A stretch of DNA of 64,000 nucleotides, from the NCBI RefSeq assembly GCF_030014955.1, contig NZ_JAGRPV010000001.1, forward strand, positions 7,837,501-7,901,500. Reading direction: 5' to 3'. This DNA comes from Cohnella hashimotonis (GTDB lineage Bacteria; Bacillota; Bacilli; Paenibacillales; Paenibacillaceae). Shown here piece by piece: positions 30,252-38,630 of the stretch. The translations under genes were made by a program, and so were the position numbers. The notes under the pieces are model-generated. The model saw nothing but the letters and a program-made list of their open reading frames with translations, did not search any database and had not been told where the DNA came from. The stretch's first letter is position 1. Every line of letters begins with the position of its first letter.

Positions 30252-30803
30252 ATGTTGAACCGTGTTATTCTGATCGGACGCTTAACCAAAGATCCCGAGC
30301 TTCGCTACACGCCTGCAGGCGTGGCCGTAGCCCAATTTACGCTGGCTGTAGACCGCCCGTTCTCCCGCGATTCCGGCGGGGGCGAACGCGAACGCGAGGC
30401 GGACTTCATTCCTGTCGTCACTTGGCGCCAACTGGCGGAGACGTGCGCGAACTACCTTCGGAAGGGCCGTCTGGCCGCCGTCGAGGGGCGCATTCAAGTG
30501 CGCAACTACGAGAATAACGAAGGTCGCCGCGTCTATGTCACCGAAGTCATCGCAGACAACGTACGCTTCCTCGAATCGCCGAACCGCGAAGGCGGATCGC
30601 AAGGACGGGACGAGTACGGCGGAGGCGGTAACGGTGGTGGCGGCGGCAATAGCGGCGGAGGATACGGCGGTGGCGGCGGGTACGGCGGAGGCAACTCCGG
30701 CGGCGGCCGCAGCTCCGGCTCCAGAGGCGGCAACAACCAATCGGATCCATTCGCGGACGACGGCAAGCCGATCGATATATCGGACGATGATTTGCCATTC
30801 TAA
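30252..30803 (+). CDS. ssb: Single-stranded DNA-binding protein
   Basis: A 183-residue SSB. The OB fold ([20 protein letters not shown] to about residue 110) is followed by a long Gly/Ser-rich linker with GGGGG repeats and the acidic tip DISDDDLPF that recruits replication and repair partners. The operon position between rpsF and rpsR is standard. Confidence 0.98.
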   Translation: MLNRVILIGRLTKDPELRYTPAGVAVAQFTLAVDRPFSRDSGGGEREREADFIPVVTWRQLAETCANYLRKGRLAAVEGRIQVRNYENNEGRRVYVTEVIADNVRFLESPNREGGSQGRDEYGGGGNGGGGGNSGGGYGGGGGYGGGNSGGGRSSGSRGGNNQSDPFADDGKPIDISDDDLPF

Positions 30804-30826
30804 GACAGGGAAGGACGGTACTATAA

Positions 30827-31159
30827 ATGAGCGAACAACAAGCACCAGCCGCTCGTGAAGAGCGCACGTATACGCCCCGCGAGAACCGCGGACCGGGCGG
30901 AGGCGGCGATCGCGAACAACGCGAGCCCCGCAAGTTCCGTCGCGGACGCAACAAGCGCCGCAAAGTTTGCTACTTCACGGTTAACAAGATTACGCACGTC
31001 GACTACAAGGACCTGGACCTGCTCCGCAAGTTCATCTCCGAGCGCGGCAAGATCCTGCCTCGCCGTGTGACGGGCACGAAGGCCAAGTACCAACGCATGC
31101 TGACGGTTGCGATCAAGCGCTCCCGCCAAATGGCGCTGCTGCCTTACACCACCGACTGA
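30827..31159 (+). CDS. rpsR: Ribosomal protein bS18
   Basis: A 110-residue bS18 with the core [24 protein letters not shown] and [24 protein letters not shown]. About 30 extra residues at the N-terminus are Arg/Glu/Gly-rich and unlike the short start of B. subtilis S18. No better internal start is seen (next Met is far inside the core). Confidence 0.96.
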   Translation: MSEQQAPAAREERTYTPRENRGPGGGGDREQREPRKFRRGRNKRRKVCYFTVNKITHVDYKDLDLLRKFISERGKILPRRVTGTKAKYQRMLTVAIKRSRQMALLPYTTD

Positions 31160-31191
31160 GTCGGGTGACCGTATAGGCTGCGTTCAAGCCA

Positions 31192-31225
31192 GGGCTATGT
31201 CCTCCATAAGGGCATAGCCCTTTTT
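31192..31225 (+). terminator. rpsR operon terminator
   Basis: GGGCTATG (31192-31199) and CATAGCCC (31213-31220) pair, with added TCC/GG pairing, followed by five T. Confidence 0.9.
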
Positions 31226-31251
31226 ATATGCATTTTCCAGGATTAAGATAA

Positions 31252-31291
31252 AAATCCCCGACTTCTGCAATTGCAGCAGAATCGGGGATTT
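31252..31291. other. Second hairpin past rpsR
   Basis: AAATCCCCGA (31252-31261) and TCGGGGATTT (31282-31291) pair, with TTCTGC/GCAGAA inside. Both flanks are A/T-rich, so it could terminate in either direction or mark the edge of the inserted DNA that follows. It is the last conserved-looking element before the AT-rich recombinase unit. Confidence 0.6.
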
Positions 31292-31363
31292 GCTTGTTTT
31301 GAGAGTAATTTACGCTGTATGGGTAAGGGCTTAATGACGTATACTGCTTATGTAAAAACGATG

Positions 31364-31387
31364 GTCGTACAATTATAGTTGTACGAC
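31364..31387 (+). repeat. dif-like site 1 (left of recombinase)
   Basis: Two perfect 9-bp inverted arms, GTCGTACAA and TTGTACGAC, surround a 6-base spacer TTATAG. This is the shape of a tyrosine-recombinase core site. An almost identical site in the opposite orientation lies at 32478-32501. Confidence 0.75.
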
Positions 31388-31420
31388 ATAGGGCCTAATT
31401 TTATACCAAAAAAAACAAAA

Positions 31421-31465
31421 TCCTACAATACATTATAGGACAATAGACATAATCCGACAATATAT
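31421..31465. repeat. Direct repeats between site 1 and the recombinase 3' end
   Basis: CCTACAAT (31422-31429), GGACAAT (31438-31444) and CCGACAAT (31454-31461) recur at about 16-base spacing in an AT-rich stretch. All share ACAAT with the inner end of the site-1 arm. They look like extra protein-binding sites for the recombinase or a helper, or are remnants of further arms. Confidence 0.4.
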
Positions 31466-31488
31466 ATTGCAGCAAACCATAAAAAAGA

Positions 31489-32457
31489 TTATTTCTCCTC
31501 GCTCGCCAATCCCGTTATGCTTTCCTCGACAAATTCGGTAGCTGATTTCTTAATTTGCTCGACCGTATGGAGATACCGCTGAGTCGTGTTGATATGCGTA
31601 TGCCCCAAAGTCTCCTGTACTTGCTGAAGCGAAGCGCCGCCGAGCAGGGCGAGCGTCGCGCTTGTATGCCGGAGCCAATGCGGCGTAGGGGTTTTACCGT
31701 GCAGAACTGTCGAGGCAGCTTTAATAATACGTTCAATGTGCCTCGGAGACAGATTAAATAGCTTAGAAGACACGCCTTCCCCGTATATCCCGTCGGCACC
31801 CGATTTCATATATTCGGACAGGTGCTTCCATAGTTGGCTTGGCACCTTGATCTCTCTGCTTTTCCCGCCTTTTCCCGCGATAACTGTCAGCCATACCGTT
31901 GTTTCCGAGGGATTAAAGTGAAAGTGCGAATGCCGAATGGCCGCTAATTCGGAAATCCGCAGCCCGAGCGTAGCCAGGCAGAGACCGATTAAATAATTGC
32001 GGATGCTTTGAGCCCGAAGCGCGTTCAGAAGGATTTGGAGTTCTTCGAGCGTCAGAAAGTGGCGGGCGCTCGTTACTTTTACGGAAGGAAGCTTCACGGA
32101 AGTCGTTGGGTTTTTAAGAAAGACGCCGATATTGGGATCGCTTCCCCATTTGTAAAGCGATTTTAGCGGTGCAATAAGAGCAGCTACGCTTGCCGCCGAT
32201 AACGGTTTTTTGGTGCGATTCAGCGTTCCTCGGGTCAAACCCAGCTTAAATAATTCAATATCCCTCCATGTAACCTTAGATAAAGAAGTTTCGCCTAAAA
32301 ACTCCCGGAATTGTTGAATCGCCCTGCGGTAATTCCGCTGCGTATGGATCGATTTTTCAAAGAGAGACAAAAAAATATCAACAACAGCATGATCATCCAT
32401 CGTTTGCACGCCACTCGATTCATCTTCGGTCAAGGTCGCTGAAGCGTATTCCAACAT
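31489..32457 (-). CDS. Tyrosine recombinase (XerC/XerD-like integrase)
   Basis: A 322-residue phage-integrase-family recombinase. An N-terminal SAM-like core-binding domain (about 20-115, SIHTQRNYRRAIQQFREFLG) precedes the catalytic domain with all key residues: Arg167 (TLGLRISEL), a Lys near 196-199 (AGKGGKSRE), His260-x-x-Arg263 (HWLRHTS), His286 (LGHTHI) and nucleophile Tyr295 (TTQRYLH). ATG 32457 with AGGAAGG upstream is preferred over ATG 32475. The region is visibly AT-richer than neighbours, suggesting transfer. It is flanked by two inverted dif-like sites, the second within its 5' leader. It is not the chromosomal XerC or XerD by position, though a duplicated Xer origin is possible. 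Confidence 0.9.
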   Translation of the reverse strand: MLEYASATLTEDESSGVQTMDDHAVVDIFLSLFEKSIHTQRNYRRAIQQFREFLGETSLSKVTWRDIELFKLGLTRGTLNRTKKPLSAASVAALIAPLKSLYKWGSDPNIGVFLKNPTTSVKLPSVKVTSARHFLTLEELQILLNALRAQSIRNYLIGLCLATLGLRISELAAIRHSHFHFNPSETTVWLTVIAGKGGKSREIKVPSQLWKHLSEYMKSGADGIYGEGVSSKLFNLSPRHIERIIKAASTVLHGKTPTPHWLRHTSATLALLGGASLQQVQETLGHTHINTTQRYLHTVEQIKKSATEFVEESITGLASEEK

Positions 32458-32477
32458 ACATAGCCTTCCTTTCATGG

Positions 32478-32501
32478 GTCGTACAACTATAATTGTCCGA
32501 C
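32478..32501 (-). repeat. dif-like site 2 (right of recombinase)
   Basis: Arms GTCGTACAA and TTGTCCGAC surround the spacer CTATAA, which is the exact reverse complement of the site-1 spacer TTATAG. Read on the minus strand it equals site 1 with one change (A to C on the plus strand at 32497). It lies 21 bases before the recombinase start codon, overlapping its leader or promoter. Confidence 0.75.
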
Positions 32502-32538
32502 GTTTGTATCGTATCTGATAAACAAAAAGGGAGGAGAA

Positions 32539-32592
32539 TTGAAGAACGAATATTCTTTTTTATTTCAACGGCTTTTTGCCGAAAAAATTTAA
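32539..32592 (+). other. Possible 17-residue reading frame before the HD-GYP gene
   Basis: A TTG at 32539 behind GGGAGG opens a frame of 17 residues (KNEYSFLFQRLFAEKI after the start) ending at TAA 32592, just before the HD-GYP ribosome site. It may be a leader peptide, the stub of a gene cut by the recombinase unit, or chance. Confidence 0.2.
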
Positions 32593-32605
32593 ATTCGGAG
32601 GCCAC

Positions 32606-33256
32606 ATGCACAATACCGTCTTAATGCTGAACAAGCTAACGCCCGAACCCGGCATGACGATAAATTGGCTGGAAACCTTGAAGGACAAGCATATCGATAC
32701 CTACAGGCATAGTTTAAGGGTGGCTTGGCTGGCGGAGAAACTGACATCGCTATTGCCGATCGCCGACAGGGACCGGCAGGAAATCGTGGGCGGGTGCCTG
32801 CTGCACGATATCGGCAAGCTGATGATCCCCAATGAAATCCTCGATTCAATGAAGCCTCTCACCAGCAAGGAGTGGGAGCTAATTAAAGAACACCCTCAGT
32901 TGGGGGCATATTTGCTTCGTCACGAAAATATCGGTCTGACGACGATGCATGTCATCCGTCACCATCACGAAAGATGGGATGGTACAGGCTACCCATCAAA
33001 GTTAAGAGGACAGCACATTCCCTATGGCGCCACTGTATGCAGCGTTCTGGATGCCTTCGATAGCATGGTCGTAGACCGGCCTTATCGTGAAGGCAAGCCG
33101 ATCGAAGAAGCGATCTCGGAACTATTTGCCTATGCTGGAACGCAATTCAGCTTGCCTATCGTCGAATGTTTCGCATCGATTGCCGACCAGGTCCGCATCT
33201 TCTATGAGGCGCCTGTCCGAAGCCGGCCAGACGACCAGGGAGGAGCAGCACTGTAA
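32606..33256 (+). CDS. HD-GYP domain protein (cyclic-di-GMP phosphodiesterase type)
   Basis: A 216-residue stand-alone HD-GYP protein. The metal and active-site set is complete: His35 (HSLRVAWLAEKL), His67-Asp68 (LLHDIGKLMIP), His96 (KEHPQLG), HHHERWDGTGYP (119-130). It has a short N-terminus and no receiver domain. ATG 32606 behind GGAGG. Its stop overlaps the start of the cheW-like gene (TAATG), and an MCP follows, so signal input probably comes from that receptor. It is unlike the origin-proximal HD-GYP protein at 1044-2102, which has an altered first His. Confidence 0.92.
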   Translation: MHNTVLMLNKLTPEPGMTINWLETLKDKHIDTYRHSLRVAWLAEKLTSLLPIADRDRQEIVGGCLLHDIGKLMIPNEILDSMKPLTSKEWELIKEHPQLGAYLLRHENIGLTTMHVIRHHHERWDGTGYPSKLRGQHIPYGATVCSVLDAFDSMVVDRPYREGKPIEEAISELFAYAGTQFSLPIVECFASIADQVRIFYEAPVRSRPDDQGGAAL

Positions 33257-33684
33257 TGCAAAGCGCAAGAGAGCAGTACGTTGAATGCGGTCTGGCAGGA
33301 CAGCGTTATGCCATTCGCATATCGGAGATCCAGGAGATTATCCGCATGCAGAATATAACGCCGATGCCGGACGCTCCTTATTATGTACAAGGCCTAACCA
33401 GCCTTCGGGGCAGTATTCTCCCGGTCATTTGCATAAGGAAGTTATTCGGCCTTCCCGAAAAAACGGAAGATAAGCTTACGAGAATCGTTGTCGTGCAGCA
33501 AGGGACGGCCGCGATCGGCATGATCGTGGATCAGGTGAGCAGCGTGCTGACCTTCGAGCACATTCAAAAAAACGAAGGATCCCTCAATCAGAAGCAATCC
33601 AGCCTAGTCGCGATAGGCAAGCATGTCGACGGCCTTGTCGGAATTATCAGCATGGAAAAAGTAATTGCGGGTCTCTACGCCTAA
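33256..33684 (+). CDS. CheW-like adaptor protein
   Basis: A 142-residue single CheW domain: EQYVECGLAGQRYAIRISEIQEI, the conserved TSLRGSILPVICIRKLFG and IGMIVDQVSSVL. CheW links receptors to CheA. It is translationally coupled to the HD-GYP gene and 45 bases from the MCP. No CheA, CheY or CheR/B lies in this window, so it must use a distant CheA or work differently, for example by tying the receptor to the HD-GYP enzyme. Confidence 0.93.
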   Translation: MQSAREQYVECGLAGQRYAIRISEIQEIIRMQNITPMPDAPYYVQGLTSLRGSILPVICIRKLFGLPEKTEDKLTRIVVVQQGTAAIGMIVDQVSSVLTFEHIQKNEGSLNQKQSSLVAIGKHVDGLVGIISMEKVIAGLYA

Positions 33685-33728
33685 TCAGAAGGCAACGCAG
33701 AATATAACGAGCATACGGGGTGCAGAGC

Positions 33729-35318
33729 ATGAAATGGTTTTACGATTTGAAAACGAGCGCAAAGCTGATTGCTTCGTTTATCGTGATGGCAATGCTGATG
33801 GCGATCGTCGGTGTATACGGATTGAACGGGCTTGGAACGAGCAATGCCAACCTGAAGGATATGTATGACAATCAGCTTATGGCTGTTCAACAGCTATTGA
33901 AAGCTCAGTCGAATTTAAACGAAGTACGGTCGCAGGTGCGCAAGCTTTACATGACAAAAACCGAAACGGCGAAACAGACCGTGCGCGATAAAATAACCGA
34001 TACGCAAAAGCTGGTACAAGACGGTTTGGACGCATTTCAAAAAACAAAATTGTCGGAAGCGTCCAGCAGCAAAGTCGGTCCCTTGCTGGACGGATGGGCA
34101 CAATATCAAAAGTGGACGCAGAAGCTGTTGGATCTGGACCACGCCGGGGCGTACGACGAAATGATCGCGCTCATCGACGGCGATTATACAAACGCTGCCC
34201 AAGCCTTCATGGCCCAGCTGGCGGAGCTCGTCGATATCAACATAAAGGAAGCTGAAGCCGCGAGAAACAGCGGCGAGAAAAACTATAATTCGGTCAAGAT
34301 CACGACGATCGTCATCATCGTGCTGGGCGTCTTGATCAGCATAGGTTTTGGCTATTGGATCGCCAGGATCATATCCGGCCCGATTGCGAAGGTCGTCGAT
34401 CTGCTCAAACGCATGGCCGACGGCGATCTGAGAGATACGCTCGACATCCGCACGAAGGACGAAATAGGAATCCTGGCCGATGCCGCCAATACGACAGTGA
34501 TCAAGCTCCGGGCGACCGTGCAGTCCATAGCGGACAGCGCACAGAATCTGTCGGCAGCCTCGCAAGAAATCTCGGCGAGTACGGAAGAGGTAGCCAGCGG
34601 CAGCATGAGTCAGGCGAATTCCGCCATATCGATCAGCGAGTTGTTCAAGGATCTCTCCTCCGCCATACATACGGTGGCAGGGAATACAGAAAAGGCGTAC
34701 GAAATCTCTGATACGATGATGAAGAAAGCGCAGGACGGAGGAGAGATCATTCAAGCATCTGTCGACAGCATGAGCAAGGTCGAAGAAAGCATGGCGCGTC
34801 TCGAGGAAGATTCCAACCTGATCGGAGAAATTATCGAAGTCATCGACGATATCGCGGATCAGACGAATCTGCTCGCGTTGAATGCGGCGATCGAGGCAGC
34901 AAGAGCGGGAGAGCAAGGACGCGGCTTCGCGGTTGTCGCCGACGAGGTGCGGAAGCTGGCCGAGCGGAGCACGGAGGCGACCAAGCAAATCACGCAGATT
35001 ATCAAAGGCATGCAGCAAAATACGAAAAGCAGCGTCGGCGCCGTGCAGGATTGCGCGGGGTATTCCAGAAGCACGGGCGAAGCGTTCGAAGGTATCAGCG
35101 GACTTGTAAACAAAACAAGTCATATGATGTCCGAGATCGCGGCCGCAAGCGAACAACAGTCTGCGCAGACGGCGAGCGTACTCGGCTCCGTAGAGAGCAT
35201 CTCGAACGCAAGCCAGCAATCTGCCGCGGCCAGCGAAGAGACGGCCGCAGCAGCGCAATCGCTGGCTGTGCTGGCAGAGGATCTGCACCGCGCGGTTTCT
35301 ATTTTCAAGACGGCCTGA
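33729..35318 (+). CDS. Methyl-accepting chemotaxis protein
   Basis: A 529-residue transmembrane receptor: membrane segment 1 ([20 protein letters not shown]), a four-helix-bundle sensor (4HB_MCP type) of about 150 residues, membrane segment 2 ([20 protein letters not shown]), HAMP ([20 protein letters not shown]) and a signalling domain with the hairpin tip [47 protein letters not shown] 33729 is preferred over GTG 33720, behind GGGGTG. Last gene of the HD-GYP/CheW/MCP unit, closed by a terminator. Confidence 0.95.
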   Translation: MKWFYDLKTSAKLIASFIVMAMLMAIVGVYGLNGLGTSNANLKDMYDNQLMAVQQLLKAQSNLNEVRSQVRKLYMTKTETAKQTVRDKITDTQKLVQDGLDAFQKTKLSEASSSKVGPLLDGWAQYQKWTQKLLDLDHAGAYDEMIALIDGDYTNAAQAFMAQLAELVDINIKEAEAARNSGEKNYNSVKITTIVIIVLGVLISIGFGYWIARIISGPIAKVVDLLKRMADGDLRDTLDIRTKDEIGILADAANTTVIKLRATVQSIADSAQNLSAASQEISASTEEVASGSMSQANSAISISELFKDLSSAIHTVAGNTEKAYEISDTMMKKAQDGGEIIQASVDSMSKVEESMARLEEDSNLIGEIIEVIDDIADQTNLLALNAAIEAARAGEQGRGFAVVADEVRKLAERSTEATKQITQIIKGMQQNTKSSVGAVQDCAGYSRSTGEAFEGISGLVNKTSHMMSEIAAASEQQSAQTASVLGSVESISNASQQSAAASEETAAAAQSLAVLAEDLHRAVSIFKTA

Positions 35319-35326
35319 CGGATCGG

Positions 35327-35351
35327 TCCGCGACTCGTTCGCGGATTTTTT
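35327..35351 (+). terminator. Terminator of the HD-GYP/CheW/MCP operon
   Basis: TCCGCGA (35327-35333) and TCGCGGA (35339-35345) pair and run into six T, nine bases past the MCP stop. Confidence 0.9.
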
Positions 35352-35413
35352 ATGCGAGGATTCATGGCCGATACATCGGCTGGATCGATCTGGCGCGGCT
35401 GGCGTCAACGTCC

Positions 35414-35443
35414 TTGGAGTCACTTCAAACCGCATGGTATAAT
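35414..35443 (+). promoter_or_regulatory. Promoter of the CBS-domain gene
   Basis: TTGGAG (35414-35419), an 18-base spacer with an extended TGG, and a perfect TATAAT (35438-35443), 42 bases upstream of the start codon. Confidence 0.7.
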
Positions 35444-35484
35444 GGGGTGGATTCGAATCGCAACGCGCTAGAGGAGAGGAACAA

Positions 35485-35925
35485 ATGAATATTGCGTTTT
35501 TCCTCCTGCCGAAGCAGGAGGTCGTATGCCTGCCTTCGAACGCCACGCTGCGTCAGACGCTCGAGCGGATGGAGCGCCATCGCTATACGGCCGTGCCTGT
35601 GCTCGGCGATGACGGGAAGTACGTCGGGACCGTTACGGAAGGCGATTTATTATGGTATCTCAAAAATCGCGAAGGGCTATCATTCGAGCAAACCGCTCGC
35701 ATTCCATTATCTGAAGTGCCGCTGCGAACGACGAACAAGCCGGTACCGATCGATGCCAATATGGAAGATCTCATCTCGCTCGCCAAGGGCCAGAACTTTG
35801 TCCCCGTCGTGGACGACACCAGCGCGTTCATCGGCATCGTTCGTCGCAGCGATATCATTGACTATTGCGCCGGATCGCTGATTGGACACGGCACGGATGA
35901 TAAAAAGGTAAAACGGGAAGCTTAA
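35485..35925 (+). CDS. CBS-domain pair protein
   Basis: A 146-residue protein made of two CBS motifs (SNATLRQTLERMERHRYTAVPVL and DANMEDLISLAKGQNFVPVVDD), each closing with GTVTEGDLL or GIVRRSDII. CBS pairs bind adenine nucleotides such as AMP, ATP or c-di-AMP; the ligand here is unknown. It is close to gdpP (c-di-AMP hydrolase), but that link is only positional. Own promoter and ribosome site (GAGGAGAGG). Confidence 0.9.
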   Translation: MNIAFFLLPKQEVVCLPSNATLRQTLERMERHRYTAVPVLGDDGKYVGTVTEGDLLWYLKNREGLSFEQTARIPLSEVPLRTTNKPVPIDANMEDLISLAKGQNFVPVVDDTSAFIGIVRRSDIIDYCAGSLIGHGTDDKKVKREA

Positions 35926-35989
35926 AGGTGGAAAAGGATGGCATCGCAAGCAGCGGGCGCCATTCGAAGCTACCTTGGAGGCATCCCGC

Positions 35990-38023
35990 ATGAATAAAAA
36001 GAAACCATGGAAAGCGATCGGCTATTCGATCGCGGCCCTCGCGGCGGCTTCGATCGCTGTCGCGGCTGTAAAAGGAAGCGGCAGTCCGTTCGGGTATCCG
36101 GCACGGGAAGCCGCTTCTTTGAGTCGTTCGGAAAAAGCGGCACCGGCGGTCCAAAGCGTAGGGAGCAGCGCGCCAGTCGGGGCGATGCCGTCCCCCGTGC
36201 TGACCGAGCCTACCAAAGCGGAGCTGGCTCGCGTGTACGACACCGTTATCGTAGGCGGCAGGGTGATCAATCCGGAGACGGGGCTAGACCGCAGGGGCGT
36301 CAACGTCGCTGTCCAAGACGGCCGTATCGCGCTGGTAACGGACCATCCGGTCAAAGGGAGCCGGACCATCGACGCGCGCGGGCTCGTCGTCGCGCCGGGC
36401 TTTATCGACAATCTGTCCTATGACCCGAACCCGCTCGGCGTCTGGAACAAGATTGCCGACGGCGTCACGGCGAACATCGCCATGCATGGCGGCACGGATG
36501 CGCCGCGCAAATGGTATCCCTACTATGAACGCGCGGAGACGCCGCTCCACTACGGCGCTTCCTTTTTCTATACGAAGGCGCGCAACAAACAGGGCATCGG
36601 CCTGTATACGCCTGCGACCGCGGCACAGACCCGGCGCCTTGCGGCCGAGGCGGAGCAAGCGCTGCTGGACGGCGTGCTCGGCATCTCGTTCAGCCTGGAG
36701 TACGTGCCGGGCATCGGCGCGGACGAGGTGCTGCCGCTCATGCGGCTCGCTTACAAGTACAACGTGCCGGTTTATTTTCACGCCAGATACTCCGACATGA
36801 CCGAGCCGGGCACGAATATCGATGCGATGAATGAGATCATTGACTACGCGCGGGAGACAGGCGCCTCGGTCCACATCGATCACATCAACAGCACGGGCGG
36901 CACGTTCTCCATGAAGCAGTCGCTCGACATGCTGGCGAAGGCTCGCGCGGAGGGGCTGGACATCACCGCTTGCACCTACCCCTACGACTACTGGGGGACG
37001 TATCTCAACTCGGCGCGGTTCGACGAGGGATGGCAGGAGCGCTTTAGAATCACCTACAAGGACCTGCAAATTGCCGGCACCTCAGAGCGGCTGACAGAGA
37101 CGACATTCGGCACGTTTAAAAAGGAAGGGAAGCTTGCCGTCGCCTATGCCATCCCCGAGCAGGATATCGAGGATTCGCTAGCCGCGCCCTTCGTCATGAT
37201 CGGCAGCGACGCCATTCTGGAGCCAGGCAACAACAATCATCCGCGGGCATCGGGCACGTTCGCCCGGACCGTCGGCTTGTACGTTCGCGAGCATCGCGTC
37301 ATCTCGCTGATGGACGCCGTGGCGAAGATGTCCCTGATGCCGGCCCGGCGTCTCGAGCGGCAAGTCCCGGCGCTGCGGAAAAAAGGGCGGATCGCGCCTG
37401 GGATGGATGCGGATATCGTCATCTTCGACTACGGGAAAATCGGGGACCGGTCTACGGTCGAGCGGCCGGAGCTGCCCTCCGCAGGAATCCGCTACGTGCT
37501 GATCGGCGGCCGGATCGCGCTGGACGGCCAGGGACTGCACAAGAATGTGCGCGAGGGCGAGCCGATTCGAAGCGAATTTGTTCGCGTGCCGGCAAGGGGA
37601 GCGGGCGTAATCGAGCTGGCTTCGTCGTCGTCGCGGACTTCGGTGCCGGCGGTATCCTATCGCGGCAAGCCCTATGCTGACGTTCGCGTGCTGAAGTCGC
37701 TAGGCTACACGCTGAGCTGGGACGGGCGTTCGCATATGTTCGAGGCGGCTGCAAGCGACAGCCCGGACCGCGGCGGTATGGCGTTGGGCGGCGGTCAAGC
37801 CGTTCCGGCTGAAGGCGCCTCGTCCGCGGCCGCAGCCCGGACAGGGCCCGGTCCGGGCGAATTGATGCTGGAGCGCGGGCACCGGCTGGCTTGGCCGGGG
37901 GGAGAGGCCGAGCTGCTCTCGATCGGCAGCCGGGACTATGTGCCGCTGGCCGTGCTGAAGCGGCTGGGCATGGAGGTGCGCGAGAGCGGACAGCAGGCCT
38001 GGACCGCCGTCAGGCTGGAATAG
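35990..38023 (+). CDS. Membrane-anchored amidohydrolase (D-aminoacylase-like) with altered metal motif
   Basis: A 677-residue protein: N-terminal membrane anchor (about 8-27), then an amidohydrolase fold (YDTVIVGGRVINPETG to about residue 510) closest in type to D-aminoacylases (HIDHINSTGG, MIGSDAILEP, HPRASGTFARTVG). The usual H-x-H metal motif after PGFID is replaced (IDNLSYD, 139-145: Leu and Tyr where His is expected), so normal catalysis is doubtful. Two C-terminal segments (KPYADVRVLKSLGYTLSWDG and DYVPLAVLKRLGMEV) resemble the copper-amine-oxidase N-terminal-like repeats common on Paenibacillus surface proteins. ATG 35990 behind TTGGAGG. Confidence 0.8.
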   Translation: MNKKKPWKAIGYSIAALAAASIAVAAVKGSGSPFGYPAREAASLSRSEKAAPAVQSVGSSAPVGAMPSPVLTEPTKAELARVYDTVIVGGRVINPETGLDRRGVNVAVQDGRIALVTDHPVKGSRTIDARGLVVAPGFIDNLSYDPNPLGVWNKIADGVTANIAMHGGTDAPRKWYPYYERAETPLHYGASFFYTKARNKQGIGLYTPATAAQTRRLAAEAEQALLDGVLGISFSLEYVPGIGADEVLPLMRLAYKYNVPVYFHARYSDMTEPGTNIDAMNEIIDYARETGASVHIDHINSTGGTFSMKQSLDMLAKARAEGLDITACTYPYDYWGTYLNSARFDEGWQERFRITYKDLQIAGTSERLTETTFGTFKKEGKLAVAYAIPEQDIEDSLAAPFVMIGSDAILEPGNNNHPRASGTFARTVGLYVREHRVISLMDAVAKMSLMPARRLERQVPALRKKGRIAPGMDADIVIFDYGKIGDRSTVERPELPSAGIRYVLIGGRIALDGQGLHKNVREGEPIRSEFVRVPARGAGVIELASSSSRTSVPAVSYRGKPYADVRVLKSLGYTLSWDGRSHMFEAAASDSPDRGGMALGGGQAVPAEGASSAAAARTGPGPGELMLERGHRLAWPGGEAELLSIGSRDYVPLAVLKRLGMEVRESGQQAWTAVRLE

Positions 38024-38206
38024 CGCAGCGTCATGCGCATGCTTGGCCAGCCGCCTTCGCGGAGGCGGACGGCAACCGAAAAAGCTGCATCCGGCGACCG
38101 GCCCGGGGCAGCTTTTTGTTTTTCGGCGAAGGTCAAGAGCTGGGAAGGAAGCAATAATTGGCGGCCCGAAACCTTGCGCATGCCGCGTTAGACTAGCAAA
38201 TGCCAT

Positions 38207-38236
38207 TGTGGGAGCGGCGAGTTTATGTGCTATAAT
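38207..38236 (+). promoter_or_regulatory. Promoter of the mazG-like/yybS/gdpP/rplI/dnaB operon
   Basis: TTGTGG (38207-38212), 18 bases, then extended TGC and TATAAT (38231-38236). It lies 76 bases upstream of the first gene. Confidence 0.65.
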
Positions 38237-38311
38237 GTTGGATACAGCTTTAGCGCGATATTCGCATGCGGCAGCGGTCAGACAGGGATTTTTTCCGAGG
38301 AGGGACACGAC

Positions 38312-38623
38312 TTGTCTTCAATCGATCAGAATCTGGATGTCGCCGGGAGAGCCCGGTCTATCGAATGGCTTAAGAGTGAGGTGCTGGACCAGGTATCCCG
38401 TCTGTTCAAGGCCATGTGGGAAGGCAGCACTGCGCGAATCACGGACAGTCTGTCCGGGCTCATCGCGAGCGCATACATCCTTGGCCGCCGGCTGGGCATT
38501 TCCTACCGCGACCTCGACAAGGCGGTCGAAGACAAGCTTAGCCGTCTGAAGCAGGAGGGACATCAGCTGGAGGATCAATACCGCGATCTCTCGGCACTGG
38601 AAGAACACATTCGCAAGAGGTGA
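38312..38623 (+). CDS. MazG-like protein
   Basis: A 103-residue MazG-like family protein (SIEWLKSEVLDQVSRLFKAMW, EDKLSRLKQEGHQLEDQ). The TTG start at 38312 is supported by GAGGAGGGA. Members lie ahead of yybS in Paenibacillaceae; their role is unknown and nucleotide pyrophosphatase activity is not shown. Confidence 0.8.
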   Translation: MSSIDQNLDVAGRARSIEWLKSEVLDQVSRLFKAMWEGSTARITDSLSGLIASAYILGRRLGISYRDLDKAVEDKLSRLKQEGHQLEDQYRDLSALEEHIRKR

Positions 38624-38630
38624 AAACTCG

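Noticed and set aside
31441..31475. Chromosomal dif site
   Set aside because: CCGACAATATATATTG resembles the AT-rich centre of B. subtilis dif, but the arms do not match and a dif site would be near the terminus, not the origin.
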